Origin: Acidobacteriaceae bacterium
Lineage (GTDB): Bacteria; Acidobacteriota; Terriglobia; Terriglobales; Acidobacteriaceae
NCBI GenBank assembly: GCA_003135495.1
Contig: PLBX01000160.1
Span: forward strand, 23,302 to 31,168
Length of the DNA: 7,867 nt
Direction of reading: 5' to 3'
A program made the position numbers and the translations under genes. This document shows, one piece after another, positions 1-6,605 of this stretch; positions within the stretch are counted from its first letter, which is position 1; the number at the start of each line of letters is the position of its first letter. The notes under the pieces were generated by a model. That model did not search any database. It was given only the letters and a program-made list of their open reading frames with translations, and was not told the origin of the DNA.

Positions 1-331
1 GGCCGGCCTGCTGGCCGAGTTGGACCGTGCTGGTGACCTGGCCGCTGGAATCGGTCAGCGCGTTCGGCGGATCAAAAGTGACGCCAGCAGGTCCGCTAAA
101 CTCGACGAGTGCTCCGGCGACAGGGGCGCCTTGTTCGTCGTTGACCTGCACGACCAAAGGCTGAGGCAGCAACGTGCCAATTGCGCCGGTCTGTTTGCCG
201 CCACTCGACTCCACCAGCGCAGCTCCAAACCCGGTGGGCTTGAGGGTGGAGGCGAGTTCCGGCTTGCGAGTACAGGCTGCGCCCCCGAGCAGGAGAGAAG
301 CCACCAAGAATATTCGCCAGAGTCGCGTCAT
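1..331 (-). CDS. Ig-like domain lipoprotein, N-terminal part (runs off the window)
   Basis: This frame is open from an ATG at 331..329 to the left edge, giving 110 visible residues. The first 20 residues form a lipoprotein-type signal: MTRLWR, a hydrophobic stretch, then GGAAC with Cys20 as the likely lipidated residue. Position -3 is Gly instead of the usual Leu, so the lipobox is imperfect. From about residue 50 the sequence resembles a bacterial Ig-like (invasin/BIG_1 type) repeat: a GTLLPQPLVVQV strand, a DEQGAPVAGALVEF segment, and a TDSSGQVTSTVQLG ending. Such domains are structural or adhesive and carry no catalytic residues. The ATG shares one base with the stop of the octaheme cytochrome gene (TAATG), with GGAG 11 bases upstream, so it is probably translationally coupled to the respiratory operon. 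Its role there is unknown; an exported scaffold or surface partner is a guess. The C-terminus and any further domains lie outside the window. Confidence 0.8.
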   Translation of the reverse strand, partial: MTRLWRIFLVASLLLGGAACTRKPELASTLKPTGFGAALVESSGGKQTGAIGTLLPQPLVVQVNDEQGAPVAGALVEFSGPAGVTFDPPNALTDSSGQVTSTVQLGQQAG

Positions 332-2403
332 TAGTGTTTCTTCTCCGGTTTGCTGGAGCCCCTCTGCGTCATCAGGAATGCGGTCAGAGCGCGGGCATCT
401 TCGTCATTCATGTTGCGGTTCGGTTCGCTGGTACCGGGTTGCAGTGCCTGCGGATTTTTCAACCAGTGGTAAATCCACGCGGCATTCAGACGCGATCCTA
501 CTTGTGTGAGGGTTGGTCCAATGTAGCCTTTGTCAGCCTTAGTATCGATAATGTGGCAAGCCTGACAGTCGTACTTGGAATAGAAAAGTTGTTTTCCCTG
601 CTCTACCAGGGCGGGCGGATAGCCGCTGGAGGATAAAGAGTCGCGGTCGAATGCCGGAGTCTGATAAACGGTCATCAAGTAATCGGTGAGTTGTGTGATC
701 TCCGAATCCGAAAGATTGAACTTGGGCATGCGGCGAATCAGTGCTGGGCGCAGGGTACCGGGATTCTTCAAAAACGCTTGCAGCCATGAACGCTGGACCG
801 CCGTGCCTTCCCAACTCAGGTCTGGAGCCATCTCGCCGCCGCGGCCGTTAATGGCGTGGCAACTGAAGCAGGCCAAATCCGCGATGAGTTCTCCAGCTTT
901 GCCGGCGGGTTGATAATTCGAGGGCGAGTTCGCGGGTACGGTTAATGCCATCGGTAAATTGTGTGCCCGTTCCGTAAACGAGAGCAGTGCTATGGTCAAA
1001 GCCTCAATCTGTGCAGGCGCAAGGGTGTATTGCGGCATCTTCAGCCCTGGTCCAAACGCACGCGGTTGGCGGATTTTAGTCGCAATGTAATCCGGCGTAC
1101 TCCGCTTCATACCGGGCAAGAAAACGATCTCGGTGAGCGGCTTGCTGCCGACGCGGGTCAATTCGGGAGCAAAGTTATCCGGCTTCTTGATGCCTCTGAT
1201 CTCGTGGCAGGAGGCGCAGCCATAGGTGGTGATTAGAAGCTTACCGTTTGCAGCCTGCTCCGGGGTAGCAGCGTCGAGATGTACATTGGCCAAAAGATCG
1301 GAATCGGTCTTCGATCCGAGGTAGGCGGTGAGCAAAGAAACTTGTGTATCGCTGAATCGGTAGTGCGGCATCGCTGTTTCCGGATTGTAGAGACGCGGAT
1401 TACGCAACCACGCACGCAGCCACTCCGGCTTGGCCTTATTGCCGACTCGAGTCAGTTCGGGACCAACATCACCGCCCACCACATTTCCGGCAGCGTTCTG
1501 GACGGAATGACAGGAGGCGCAGAACGACTCCCCGTACAGACTGGCTCCAGCGGTCGGATCAGGCTCCTTCAGATCTTTTGTGGTAGTTGCCGGGGTTAGG
1601 AGCAAAGTGTTTCCAGCAACCGGAGTGCTGTTCGCAATCAAGAACGCGGAAATATCGCGCGCATCCGAATCGGTCAGCTTGAAATCCGGCATCGTGGTGG
1701 TAACGGCGTAAGCATAAGGGTTCTTTAACCATGCGTAAATCCACTCCCGCGTAGTCTTATCCGCAATGTGGGAAAGCGAAGGCGGATCATCGGCCGGCCT
1801 GACCGCACTGCCGTCGGGCAATTTGATGGTGTGGCAGTGCACGCATCCATATCGCCCCAAGAGATCGCGGCCCAGATTAAGTTTCGGCGTGCCGGTAAGG
1901 GGGGCGCGATGACATTGTCCGCACGAAGCTTCCAGATAGCGTGCGGGAAGGATGGGCTCTTCCCAAGCGCGAGTTGCATTATGCGCCTCCGCCACTTCGG
2001 TGGCCGGACCTTGTCCACGATGGCAGATTACGCAGCCCCAGTCTTTGACGTTGTGGGCTACCTGGGGATGGGTGCGAAACGGTTCGGGGCCCGAGGCTGC
2101 ACCTTGGAGGCTCTTCTCGGTCACAGCTACATGGCAGGTCGTGCATCGATCCACCACCGAGAGTTCCGGCAGCCAGATTTGCTGAATTCCCCCCGGGAAA
2201 TGATGCTGCAAGGTCGTGCTATCCGTACGCGTGGAGATAAATTTGCGGTACTTCCGTTGATAATGCCGCCACTCATTGAAGAAGTCTTTGGTCGGCGCCA
2301 CCGCAAGCGCGATTAGAAGCAGCAGGCTTGCCCATCCGAAATGATGAATAGGAGAAGCGAGGACATTCCGGCGCAGCCATGCGGGGATCCGTTGGGCGCT
2401 CAA
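331..2403 (-). CDS. Membrane-anchored octaheme cytochrome c subunit of the bc-type complex
   Basis: The protein has 690 residues from a TTG start. A short basic N-terminus is followed by one membrane segment (about residues 22 to 37), and the rest should be periplasmic. There are eight CxxCH heme sites, at residues 87, 124, 161, 187, 295, 396, 512 and 613. The first three sit close together with nearby histidines (HPQVAH at 112 to 117, His141), suggesting a bis-His triheme domain. The last five each lie in a repeated class I cytochrome c unit: a CxxCH, a P-x-L-x-x-VG-like segment, a W-x-x-AWLKNP-like helix, then MPxF/MPxY giving a Met ligand (Met238, 345, 456, 559). The last unit has only Met665 without the Pro. 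The gene follows cytochrome b with a 4-bp overlap, so it likely takes electrons from the Rieske protein in place of cytochrome c1 or f. The combination resembles multiheme subunits of bc complexes in Acidobacteria and Deltaproteobacteria; I know no established gene name. Confidence 0.9.
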   Translation of the reverse strand: MSAQRIPAWLRRNVLASPIHHFGWASLLLLIALAVAPTKDFFNEWRHYQRKYRKFISTRTDSTTLQHHFPGGIQQIWLPELSVVDRCTTCHVAVTEKSLQGAASGPEPFRTHPQVAHNVKDWGCVICHRGQGPATEVAEAHNATRAWEEPILPARYLEASCGQCHRAPLTGTPKLNLGRDLLGRYGCVHCHTIKLPDGSAVRPADDPPSLSHIADKTTREWIYAWLKNPYAYAVTTTMPDFKLTDSDARDISAFLIANSTPVAGNTLLLTPATTTKDLKEPDPTAGASLYGESFCASCHSVQNAAGNVVGGDVGPELTRVGNKAKPEWLRAWLRNPRLYNPETAMPHYRFSDTQVSLLTAYLGSKTDSDLLANVHLDAATPEQAANGKLLITTYGCASCHEIRGIKKPDNFAPELTRVGSKPLTEIVFLPGMKRSTPDYIATKIRQPRAFGPGLKMPQYTLAPAQIEALTIALLSFTERAHNLPMALTVPANSPSNYQPAGKAGELIADLACFSCHAINGRGGEMAPDLSWEGTAVQRSWLQAFLKNPGTLRPALIRRMPKFNLSDSEITQLTDYLMTVYQTPAFDRDSLSSSGYPPALVEQGKQLFYSKYDCQACHIIDTKADKGYIGPTLTQVGSRLNAAWIYHWLKNPQALQPGTSEPNRNMNDEDARALTAFLMTQRGSSKPEKKH

Positions 2404-3050
2404 GAATTCCTCCAGGGCCAGACCCAGACCCAGCCCGGACCACGGAAAAGCGCCCCGACTGTAGTGAGGATTACCGCTTCCATCAAAAACCACGTCATGA
2501 TCCAGAACGAGAGAGGCTTTGCGCTTAACCAATGCTGAAATCCGCTCGCCGGTTGCCCGGCCCACATTGCGGCCAAGGCCATGAGGACTGCGATCGCTAT
2601 GACGGGAATCGCCGCATCCCATGCGCCAACCCTTAGCAGCAGCGCCGTCAAGGCAATGGCTATGATGCCAAGACCTATCAGCCGCTGCGACTTATGCTGA
2701 ACCCACAGCATTTCGTTCTTGATGTTCACATGGAAGAAAGGAACTACGATGAGCGCGAGCACGATCAGCGTCGGAAGAATTACGCCCGCGACAAACGGCG
2801 GAAAGTAGTGCAGGAGTTCCTGCAATCCAGTGAAATACCAAGGCGCTTTCGCGGGATTCGCCGTATGGAACGGGTCGGCAAGTTGCTCCAGTGGAGCGTT
2901 CCACACCAGCGCCAGGCAAACCAGAACCACCGCCAGAATCTCGATGGCGATCATTTCGCGGAAGAGCAGTTCTCCGTACGAAATGCTTTTTTCTCCAGGG
3001 GCCTGGGGCGGCAATTGTCCTGCACCTTCTGAGGGAGAGTTCTTCATCAT
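2400..3050 (-). CDS. Cytochrome b C-terminal subunit (subunit IV / PetD-like)
   Basis: This 216-residue membrane protein is the separate C-terminal part of a split cytochrome b. It carries part of the quinol oxidation (Qo) site and no heme ligands. A hydrophilic N-terminus of about 30 residues precedes hydrophobic segments at roughly 35-51, 85-104, 124-140, 147-163 and 181-201, so about five membrane helices against three in the chloroplast subunit IV. Between the first two lies NPAKAPWYF (about 65 to 73), which aligns with the PEWY motif of the Qo site but has Ala69-Pro70 in place of Pro-Glu. The start is an ATG 3 bases after the cytochrome b stop; a second ATG follows directly (MM), so the exact start is uncertain by one codon. 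The stop overlaps the TTG start of the octaheme cytochrome. The overall match to the family is clear; the fifth helix and the missing Glu are the odd points. Confidence 0.9.
   Translation of the reverse strand: MMKNSPSEGAGQLPPQAPGEKSISYGELLFREMIAIEILAVVLVCLALVWNAPLEQLADPFHTANPAKAPWYFTGLQELLHYFPPFVAGVILPTLIVLALIVVPFFHVNIKNEMLWVQHKSQRLIGLGIIAIALTALLLRVGAWDAAIPVIAIAVLMALAAMWAGQPASGFQHWLSAKPLSFWIMTWFLMEAVILTTVGALFRGPGWVWVWPWRNS
2401..2413 (-). promoter_or_regulatory. Ribosome binding site and TTG start of the octaheme cytochrome gene
   Basis: On the minus strand GGAGG (2413..2409) is followed by AATTC and then TTG (2403..2401), whose last two bases begin the TGA stop of the upstream gene (TTGA overlap). 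A strong Shine-Dalgarno at 5-base spacing makes this the best start. The longer in-frame reading back to 2622 would overlap the upstream cytochrome b gene by more than 200 bases, and its extra 73 residues look like an out-of-frame reading of that gene. Starting at the TTG places the membrane anchor close to the N-terminus, as expected. Confidence 0.8.
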
Positions 3051-3053
3051 TAG

Positions 3054-3776
3054 TTACTCGGATTTCTCCGATTCCTCGGAATCCGGCGAATACATTCCGC
3101 CATCCTGGTGCAGACGCCACATGTGAATGCAGATCAGCGCAATCACGGACAAGGGCAAAATTACCGCGTGCAGAACATAGAAACGCAGCAGCGCATTCGC
3201 ATTCACAGTATTGCCGCCGAGCAAGACAAAACGAAGCTTTTCTCCGATGAATGGTACCGACGACATGATGCTCGATCCCACCGTCACTCCCCAGTAAGAG
3301 GTTTGATCCCACGGGAGGAGGTAACCCGTATAGCTCAGCAGCAGAGTTAAAAGCAGAAGGGTTGAGCCGACCACCCAGTTAAGTTCGCGGGGCGGGCGAA
3401 ACGCGCCGCGATAAAACACTTTGGCCATATGAATAAATACGAGCAGGACCATTGCCTGCGCCGACCAGCGATGCAAATTCCTCAGGAAAAAGCCGGACGA
3501 TACAACAAATTGCAGGTTTTTCATGTCGGCATATGCCTGCGGGATGGACGGGTGGTAGTAGAGCATCAGCAGAAGGCCGGTGCTCAATTGAATCGTGAAT
3601 GTGCCTAGCGTCAGAGCGCCTAAGTACCATGTGTGCCGGAATCCGAGCTGCGGTTCGCGTACCCGCTCCCGGGACATGTGTTTGAGTTCGACGCCCCAAC
3701 GGGCGAGCGCCATGAGCGGATTCCGAGTTGCTCCGTCTGTTTCATTTTCTTTGCGCCCTGGTTTTTCCATGCTCAC
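3054..3776 (-). CDS. Cytochrome b N-terminal subunit (b6-like, diheme)
   Basis: This 240-residue protein is the four-helix, diheme core of a Rieske/cytochrome b complex, which moves electrons from quinol across the membrane. Heme ligands are His102 and His116 (LHRWSAQAM...FIHMAK) and His203 and His218 (YVLHAVI...CIHMWRLH). The second pair is separated by 14 residues, the b6-type spacing, not the 13 of mitochondrial-type cytochrome b. The loop [15 protein letters not shown] (about 149 to 163) is a typical Qo-side element. By alignment with b6, the cysteine that binds the extra heme ci is replaced by Tyr51, so a covalent ci heme is unlikely. The GTG start at 3776..3774 overlaps the Rieske stop as GTGA; an ATG two codons later (Met3) is an equally possible start. 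The gene sits between the Rieske gene and the C-terminal cytochrome b gene, the usual order in split complexes. Confidence 0.95.
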   Translation of the reverse strand: MSMEKPGRKENETDGATRNPLMALARWGVELKHMSRERVREPQLGFRHTWYLGALTLGTFTIQLSTGLLLMLYYHPSIPQAYADMKNLQFVVSSGFFLRNLHRWSAQAMVLLVFIHMAKVFYRGAFRPPRELNWVVGSTLLLLTLLLSYTGYLLPWDQTSYWGVTVGSSIMSSVPFIGEKLRFVLLGGNTVNANALLRFYVLHAVILPLSVIALICIHMWRLHQDGGMYSPDSEESEKSE

Positions 3777-4261
3777 GCTCGAACGTACTCTTTCTCGGGA
3801 GCAACCTTAGTCGCCCGGTCGACCATTAATTCGCCATCGTCGGACATCCACATCTTTAGCCACGGAAGCGGCTTCGGCGCGGGACCATCCATGACCGCTC
3901 CTTCGCGATTGAATTTGCTGCCGTGACAAGGGCAGGTGATCACGTTGATTTCCGGTTGCCAGGTCGTGAGGCAGCCAAGATGTGTGCAAACCGCGCTGAG
4001 CGAGAAGAAGCCTTCTTGCGAATGGATGATGTAAATCCCCGAGTTTACGTCCAGCATGACCGAGTTCAATTCATACCGCTCGGGCCTGCCGACATTAACC
4101 ACGGGGGAGGGTTCGTAGAGAACATTCGGCTCAAGATACTGATAGGCGAAGGCGACCGTGCCCGCCGCAGCAATGCCAAGAGAACCCAATCCGAGTTTCA
4201 GAAAGAATTGGCGTCGATTGACCGGGTCGTCGAATTTTTCCGTCTCAGGGTAGTCAGGCAT
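3773..4261 (-). CDS. Rieske [2Fe-2S] iron-sulfur protein of the bc-type complex
   Basis: The protein has 162 residues. It has an N-terminal twin-arginine-type anchor ([10 protein letters not shown] at 15 to 24, then a hydrophobic stretch to about residue 40) and a soluble cluster domain. The cluster boxes are CTHLGC (92 to 97) and CPCHGSKF (110 to 117). Cys92, His94, Cys110 and His113 should bind the 2Fe-2S cluster, and Cys97 and Cys112 form the usual disulfide. A proline loop GPAPKPLPW (126 to 134) follows, as in quinol-oxidising Rieske proteins. Ser115 is kept, but the Tyr two residues later in high-potential Rieske proteins is Phe117 here, which is known to lower the midpoint potential. 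The ATG is 46 bases after the cupredoxin stop and its ribosome binding site is weak (TTAAGAA). The gene end overlaps the cytochrome b start. The protein oxidises quinol with cytochrome b and passes one electron onward, here probably to the octaheme cytochrome. Confidence 0.95.
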   Translation of the reverse strand: MPDYPETEKFDDPVNRRQFFLKLGLGSLGIAAAGTVAFAYQYLEPNVLYEPSPVVNVGRPERYELNSVMLDVNSGIYIIHSQEGFFSLSAVCTHLGCLTTWQPEINVITCPCHGSKFNREGAVMDGPAPKPLPWLKMWMSDDGELMVDRATKVAPEKEYVRA

Positions 4262-4307
4262 AGATATTTCTTAACCGGCTTCAACTACAGTTCTTATTTC
4301 GAGAATC

Positions 4308-4889
4308 TTATTTGCTAAGTGTGAAATCGGTCTTGGTCTCACCCGACACGGTAACTGGTTTGGACTGGTTCTTAGAGCCCTCGTGCCATGCGGTTACCGT
4401 GTAACTACCGTCGGGAACGTTCTCAATCTTGTATTCTCCCGCGTTAGTACTGGTTGCGAAGTACGGGGTGGGAGCCACGATCACGTAAGCGGCCATCTCT
4501 GGATGCACGTTGCACAGCAACGCCACAGCACCGGGATCATCAAACTTGAAGGAACGCTTTTCGCCCTTCGGCCATGTGCCCAGGTTGTGGCCAAGTTTCT
4601 TGTTGCCGCCAATGGAAGTCCAAAACACATTGTGTGCGACACTATCGCTGTTCAGGAAGTCGATGGTAGCCCCCTGCTGCACCACAACAAGGTGCGGCAC
4701 GAACATCAGACCCTTTTGGTCGATAACCGTTTTCGCCGTCGGCGCCGGGAAGGTCTTGCCTGCAATCGCTTCGACGTATACCACCGATTCGCCCTTCACT
4801 CCTGAAATTTTTCCGTTGATGGTGCCCGCGCTGGCGGTCAAGCTCATCGCTGCTACCACGGCTATCACTATCATTAAGCTGCGTGTCAT
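4308..4889 (-). CDS. Secreted cupredoxin with C-terminal carboxypeptidase-regulatory-like domain
   Basis: The protein has 193 residues from an ATG at 4889. AAGGAG at 4901..4896 lies 6 bases upstream, which decides this start over a longer reading frame. Residues 1 to 21 form a signal peptide ending ASA. The middle part is a plastocyanin-like blue-copper domain: GLMFVPHLVVVQQG (60 to 73), NSDSVAHNVF (80 to 89), and LLCNVHPEM (124 to 132). The type 1 copper ligands should be His86, Cys126, His129 and Met132. The Cys-x2-His-x2-Met spacing is like amicyanin, not plant plastocyanin. From about residue 143 a short beta domain (NAGEYKIENVPDGSYTVTAW) resembles the carboxypeptidase regulatory-like family. 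Similar proteins are often annotated as methylamine utilisation proteins, but no methylamine genes are nearby. Its position just before the Rieske gene makes it a candidate soluble electron carrier for the bc complex. A structural or non-redox role is possible. Confidence 0.85.
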   Translation of the reverse strand: MTRSLMIVIAVVAAMSLTASAGTINGKISGVKGESVVYVEAIAGKTFPAPTAKTVIDQKGLMFVPHLVVVQQGATIDFLNSDSVAHNVFWTSIGGNKKLGHNLGTWPKGEKRSFKFDDPGAVALLCNVHPEMAAYVIVAPTPYFATSTNAGEYKIENVPDGSYTVTAWHEGSKNQSKPVTVSGETKTDFTLSK

Positions 4890-5052
4890 TTTTCTCTCCT
4901 TAATTGCTTTCGTCCTTTGATTCAAGTTAGTGACGAACGATGCCCTACCCAGCAATGCGCAACCCGGCTATTGGTATTAACAACTAGGATCTTTTTCGCC
5001 AGATAGCGTTCGTCTCATTTGGACCCGTAGTTAGTAACTGCTCACGTACGTA
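4890..5052. promoter_or_regulatory. Intergenic region, candidate promoter of the cupredoxin/bc operon
   Basis: These 163 bases separate the porin stop from the cupredoxin start. The only clear signal is the ribosome binding site AAGGAG (4896..4901, minus strand). I see no convincing terminator for the porin gene and no strong -35/-10 pair. A near-repeat AGTTAGTGAC (4925..4934) and AGTTAGTAAC (5029..5038), and the inverted octamers GACGAACG (4932..4939) and CGTTCGTC near 5008..5015, bracket the region. They could be operator-like or chance. A promoter here would let the operon be expressed apart from the porin gene, but this is inferred from the gap size. Confidence 0.3.
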
Positions 5053-6441
5053 TCAGAAAAAAAATCTTGCGTCCAGATAGACTGTGTTATTAGCGCTGGC
5101 GTTGCGATTTGCGCCATCATAGTTGGTCGCGGCACCATTGAAGCGGGTGTATCCAGTATATTGGGCGGCGAGTTGCACATTCTGCCACGGCCACACCGAA
5201 AGGTTTGCTATGTATCCGGCACTTTTTGGGTCACCATTGAAATTGCCAGAGACAGCACCCGGCGGATACAGCGCAGCATCGGCACTGCCCGATGTGTCGA
5301 ACCAACCGAGAGTACCTGAATAGCGAGTTCCCAGGTGGTATTCGACGTTGGCCATAAAAGTGTTTAGGTGGTGCCCACACAATGTTGGCGCCAACTGACT
5401 CGGAGAGCAACTGAATGCCAACTGGGAATTTTCGCGGATGTACGTGCCTCGCAGGGATAACACGTCCTTTCTGAATAATGTCCGGTCAAACTGAGTGTCG
5501 AAGGCCCAATCGGTATACCCATCTTCTAAGCCGGTGATGTTCTGAGGTGTGGACTTCATGTGCATTCCATAGGTGCCTATCTCAAACTGGTTCAGCCCTC
5601 TTGATTCCTGCCAAGCGACGCGCCAATATGGCGCAACCCCGCGAATGTTGTATGAGGCGCCAATCCCCGGATTTGGCTCAGGACCGCCCACGTGTTGCGA
5701 GCGATAAAGCTCCATGTTCAGATAGAGATGATTGTTCCACATCGCGTAGCCGCCGAATCCTGCGACGTCCTGCGCCAAACCACCATTAATGATCGGACTG
5801 GCGTTGGGAGTCGGTGCAACATTGCTGTTAGTCCACGGGTAGCCCCAGGCCGGCGTATCATTCCAGAGGTCCTCCACGGTTGGATTGTTGTTGAGATCCA
5901 AGCCATAGACTAGTTCCTTCCCGCTGAGTTTTGTTTTATTCGCGTAGCGGATATCTGTGTTATCGCTGGTGAAATGGTCGGATTGGGTTTCGTAAGTCAC
6001 TTGAAGAAAGCTGCCTATGTGGCTTGTCCATGCGCCAGAAAGGAAGAGCGACATATCTTGAGGAATTTGAAGATTGCCATTCTGGGTCGTCGGCGTCGGG
6101 GAATTGGTTGCAGTAAATGACGTCTCGAACATTACAGAAAGCGGCAGGGAGGCGAGAAGATCAAGCGCTGCGCGCGATTTGCCGCCCTCCGCCTTTACGA
6201 CTTTGGTGTCGTCCGCTCTGTCAACGTAACCAAGCAGTTTGAACCTTCGTCCGGCAGGGTTGAGTTCCGGGGGCGCGTAATGACAGCCACTGCACGCCAA
6301 TCCCGTCTGACGCGCATAACTTGGAACCGCCCACGCACTGGACGGATTTAATGCGACAAAAAGGAGCAAAGCCATGATAGGAACTGTCACAGACAATGAC
6401 GCCGCCACTTTTCTTACCAGTGATGTCCTGCGCGTATCCAT
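5053..6441 (-). CDS. Monoheme cytochrome c fused to an outer-membrane beta-barrel (cytochrome-porin)
   Basis: The protein has 462 residues. A signal peptide (basic MDTRRTSLVRK, hydrophobic core, cleavage after AWA at 38) is followed by one heme site, Cys50-SG-Cys53-His54, in the block VPSYARQTGLACSGCH (39 to 54), then PPELNPAGRRFKLLGY (57 to 72). From about residue 90 to the end the sequence is rich in alternating aromatic and polar strands with Gly/Asn/Asp turns. It ends in YLDARFFF, an outer-membrane barrel C-terminus with terminal Phe. Cys345 and Cys355 may form a disulfide in a surface loop. The layout (short heme domain plus barrel) matches the fused cytochrome-porins, of which the iron oxidase Cyc2 is the known example. 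I recall a broad, mostly uncharacterised family with this N-terminus and an FNGAATNYDG-like C-terminal block. AAGGAGG at 6455..6449, 7 bases before the ATG, supports the start. It may move electrons across the outer membrane. Confidence 0.85.
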   Translation of the reverse strand: MDTRRTSLVRKVAASLSVTVPIMALLLFVALNPSSAWAVPSYARQTGLACSGCHYAPPELNPAGRRFKLLGYVDRADDTKVVKAEGGKSRAALDLLASLPLSVMFETSFTATNSPTPTTQNGNLQIPQDMSLFLSGAWTSHIGSFLQVTYETQSDHFTSDNTDIRYANKTKLSGKELVYGLDLNNNPTVEDLWNDTPAWGYPWTNSNVAPTPNASPIINGGLAQDVAGFGGYAMWNNHLYLNMELYRSQHVGGPEPNPGIGASYNIRGVAPYWRVAWQESRGLNQFEIGTYGMHMKSTPQNITGLEDGYTDWAFDTQFDRTLFRKDVLSLRGTYIRENSQLAFSCSPSQLAPTLCGHHLNTFMANVEYHLGTRYSGTLGWFDTSGSADAALYPPGAVSGNFNGDPKSAGYIANLSVWPWQNVQLAAQYTGYTRFNGAATNYDGANRNASANNTVYLDARFFF

Positions 6442-6560
6442 TTGATCGCCTCCTTGGCGGCCGAAGATGTGGGTCAGTAACTTCCTAGTTCTGTGGCTTG
6501 AATTCTGGGCAATTATTGGCGGGAGGGATGAAGTTCGCAGCGGTACACGTCACATGCCTA

Positions 6561-6576
6561 AGTGATCGCGATCACA
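6561..6576. promoter_or_regulatory. CRP/FNR-family operator-like palindrome
   Basis: AGTGATCGCGATCACA contains a perfect 14-base palindrome (6562..6575). It fits the CRP consensus half-sites (TGTGA-N6-TCACA) at all but the first base. It lies 120 bases upstream of the cytochrome-porin ATG, at the edge of the remnant integrase, in the only long non-coding stretch before that gene (6442..6605). No clear -35/-10 hexamers were recognised nearby. The match is visible in the sequence; the regulator (CRP, FNR-like or other member) and the target gene are inference. Confidence 0.5.
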
Positions 6577-6605
6577 TCTTCGAATCGTCAGTACGCACGA
6601 TTTAG

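Noticed and set aside
20..334. Plus-strand open frame of 104 codons at the left edge
   Set aside because: It is antisense to the lipoprotein gene, which has a signal peptide and an Ig-like domain.
1768..2316. Plus-strand open frame of 182 codons
   Set aside because: It is antisense to the octaheme cytochrome gene, whose heme motifs prove the minus strand is coding; no recognisable domain.
2404..2622. N-terminal extension of the octaheme cytochrome back to an ATG at 2622
   Set aside because: It lies fully inside the cytochrome b C-terminal gene in another frame, has no protein-like character, and a strong ribosome binding site supports the TTG at 2403.
2692..3312. Minus-strand open frame of 206 codons
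   Set aside because: It overlaps both cytochrome b genes in another frame and has an Arg/Ala/Cys-rich shadow composition.
4890..4955. N-terminal extension of the cupredoxin back to 4955
   Set aside because: The added 22 residues precede a normal signal peptide, and AAGGAG sits directly before the ATG at 4889.
5044..5051. ACGTACGT palindrome downstream of the porin gene
   Set aside because: Eight bases, no loop and no T-run; likely chance.
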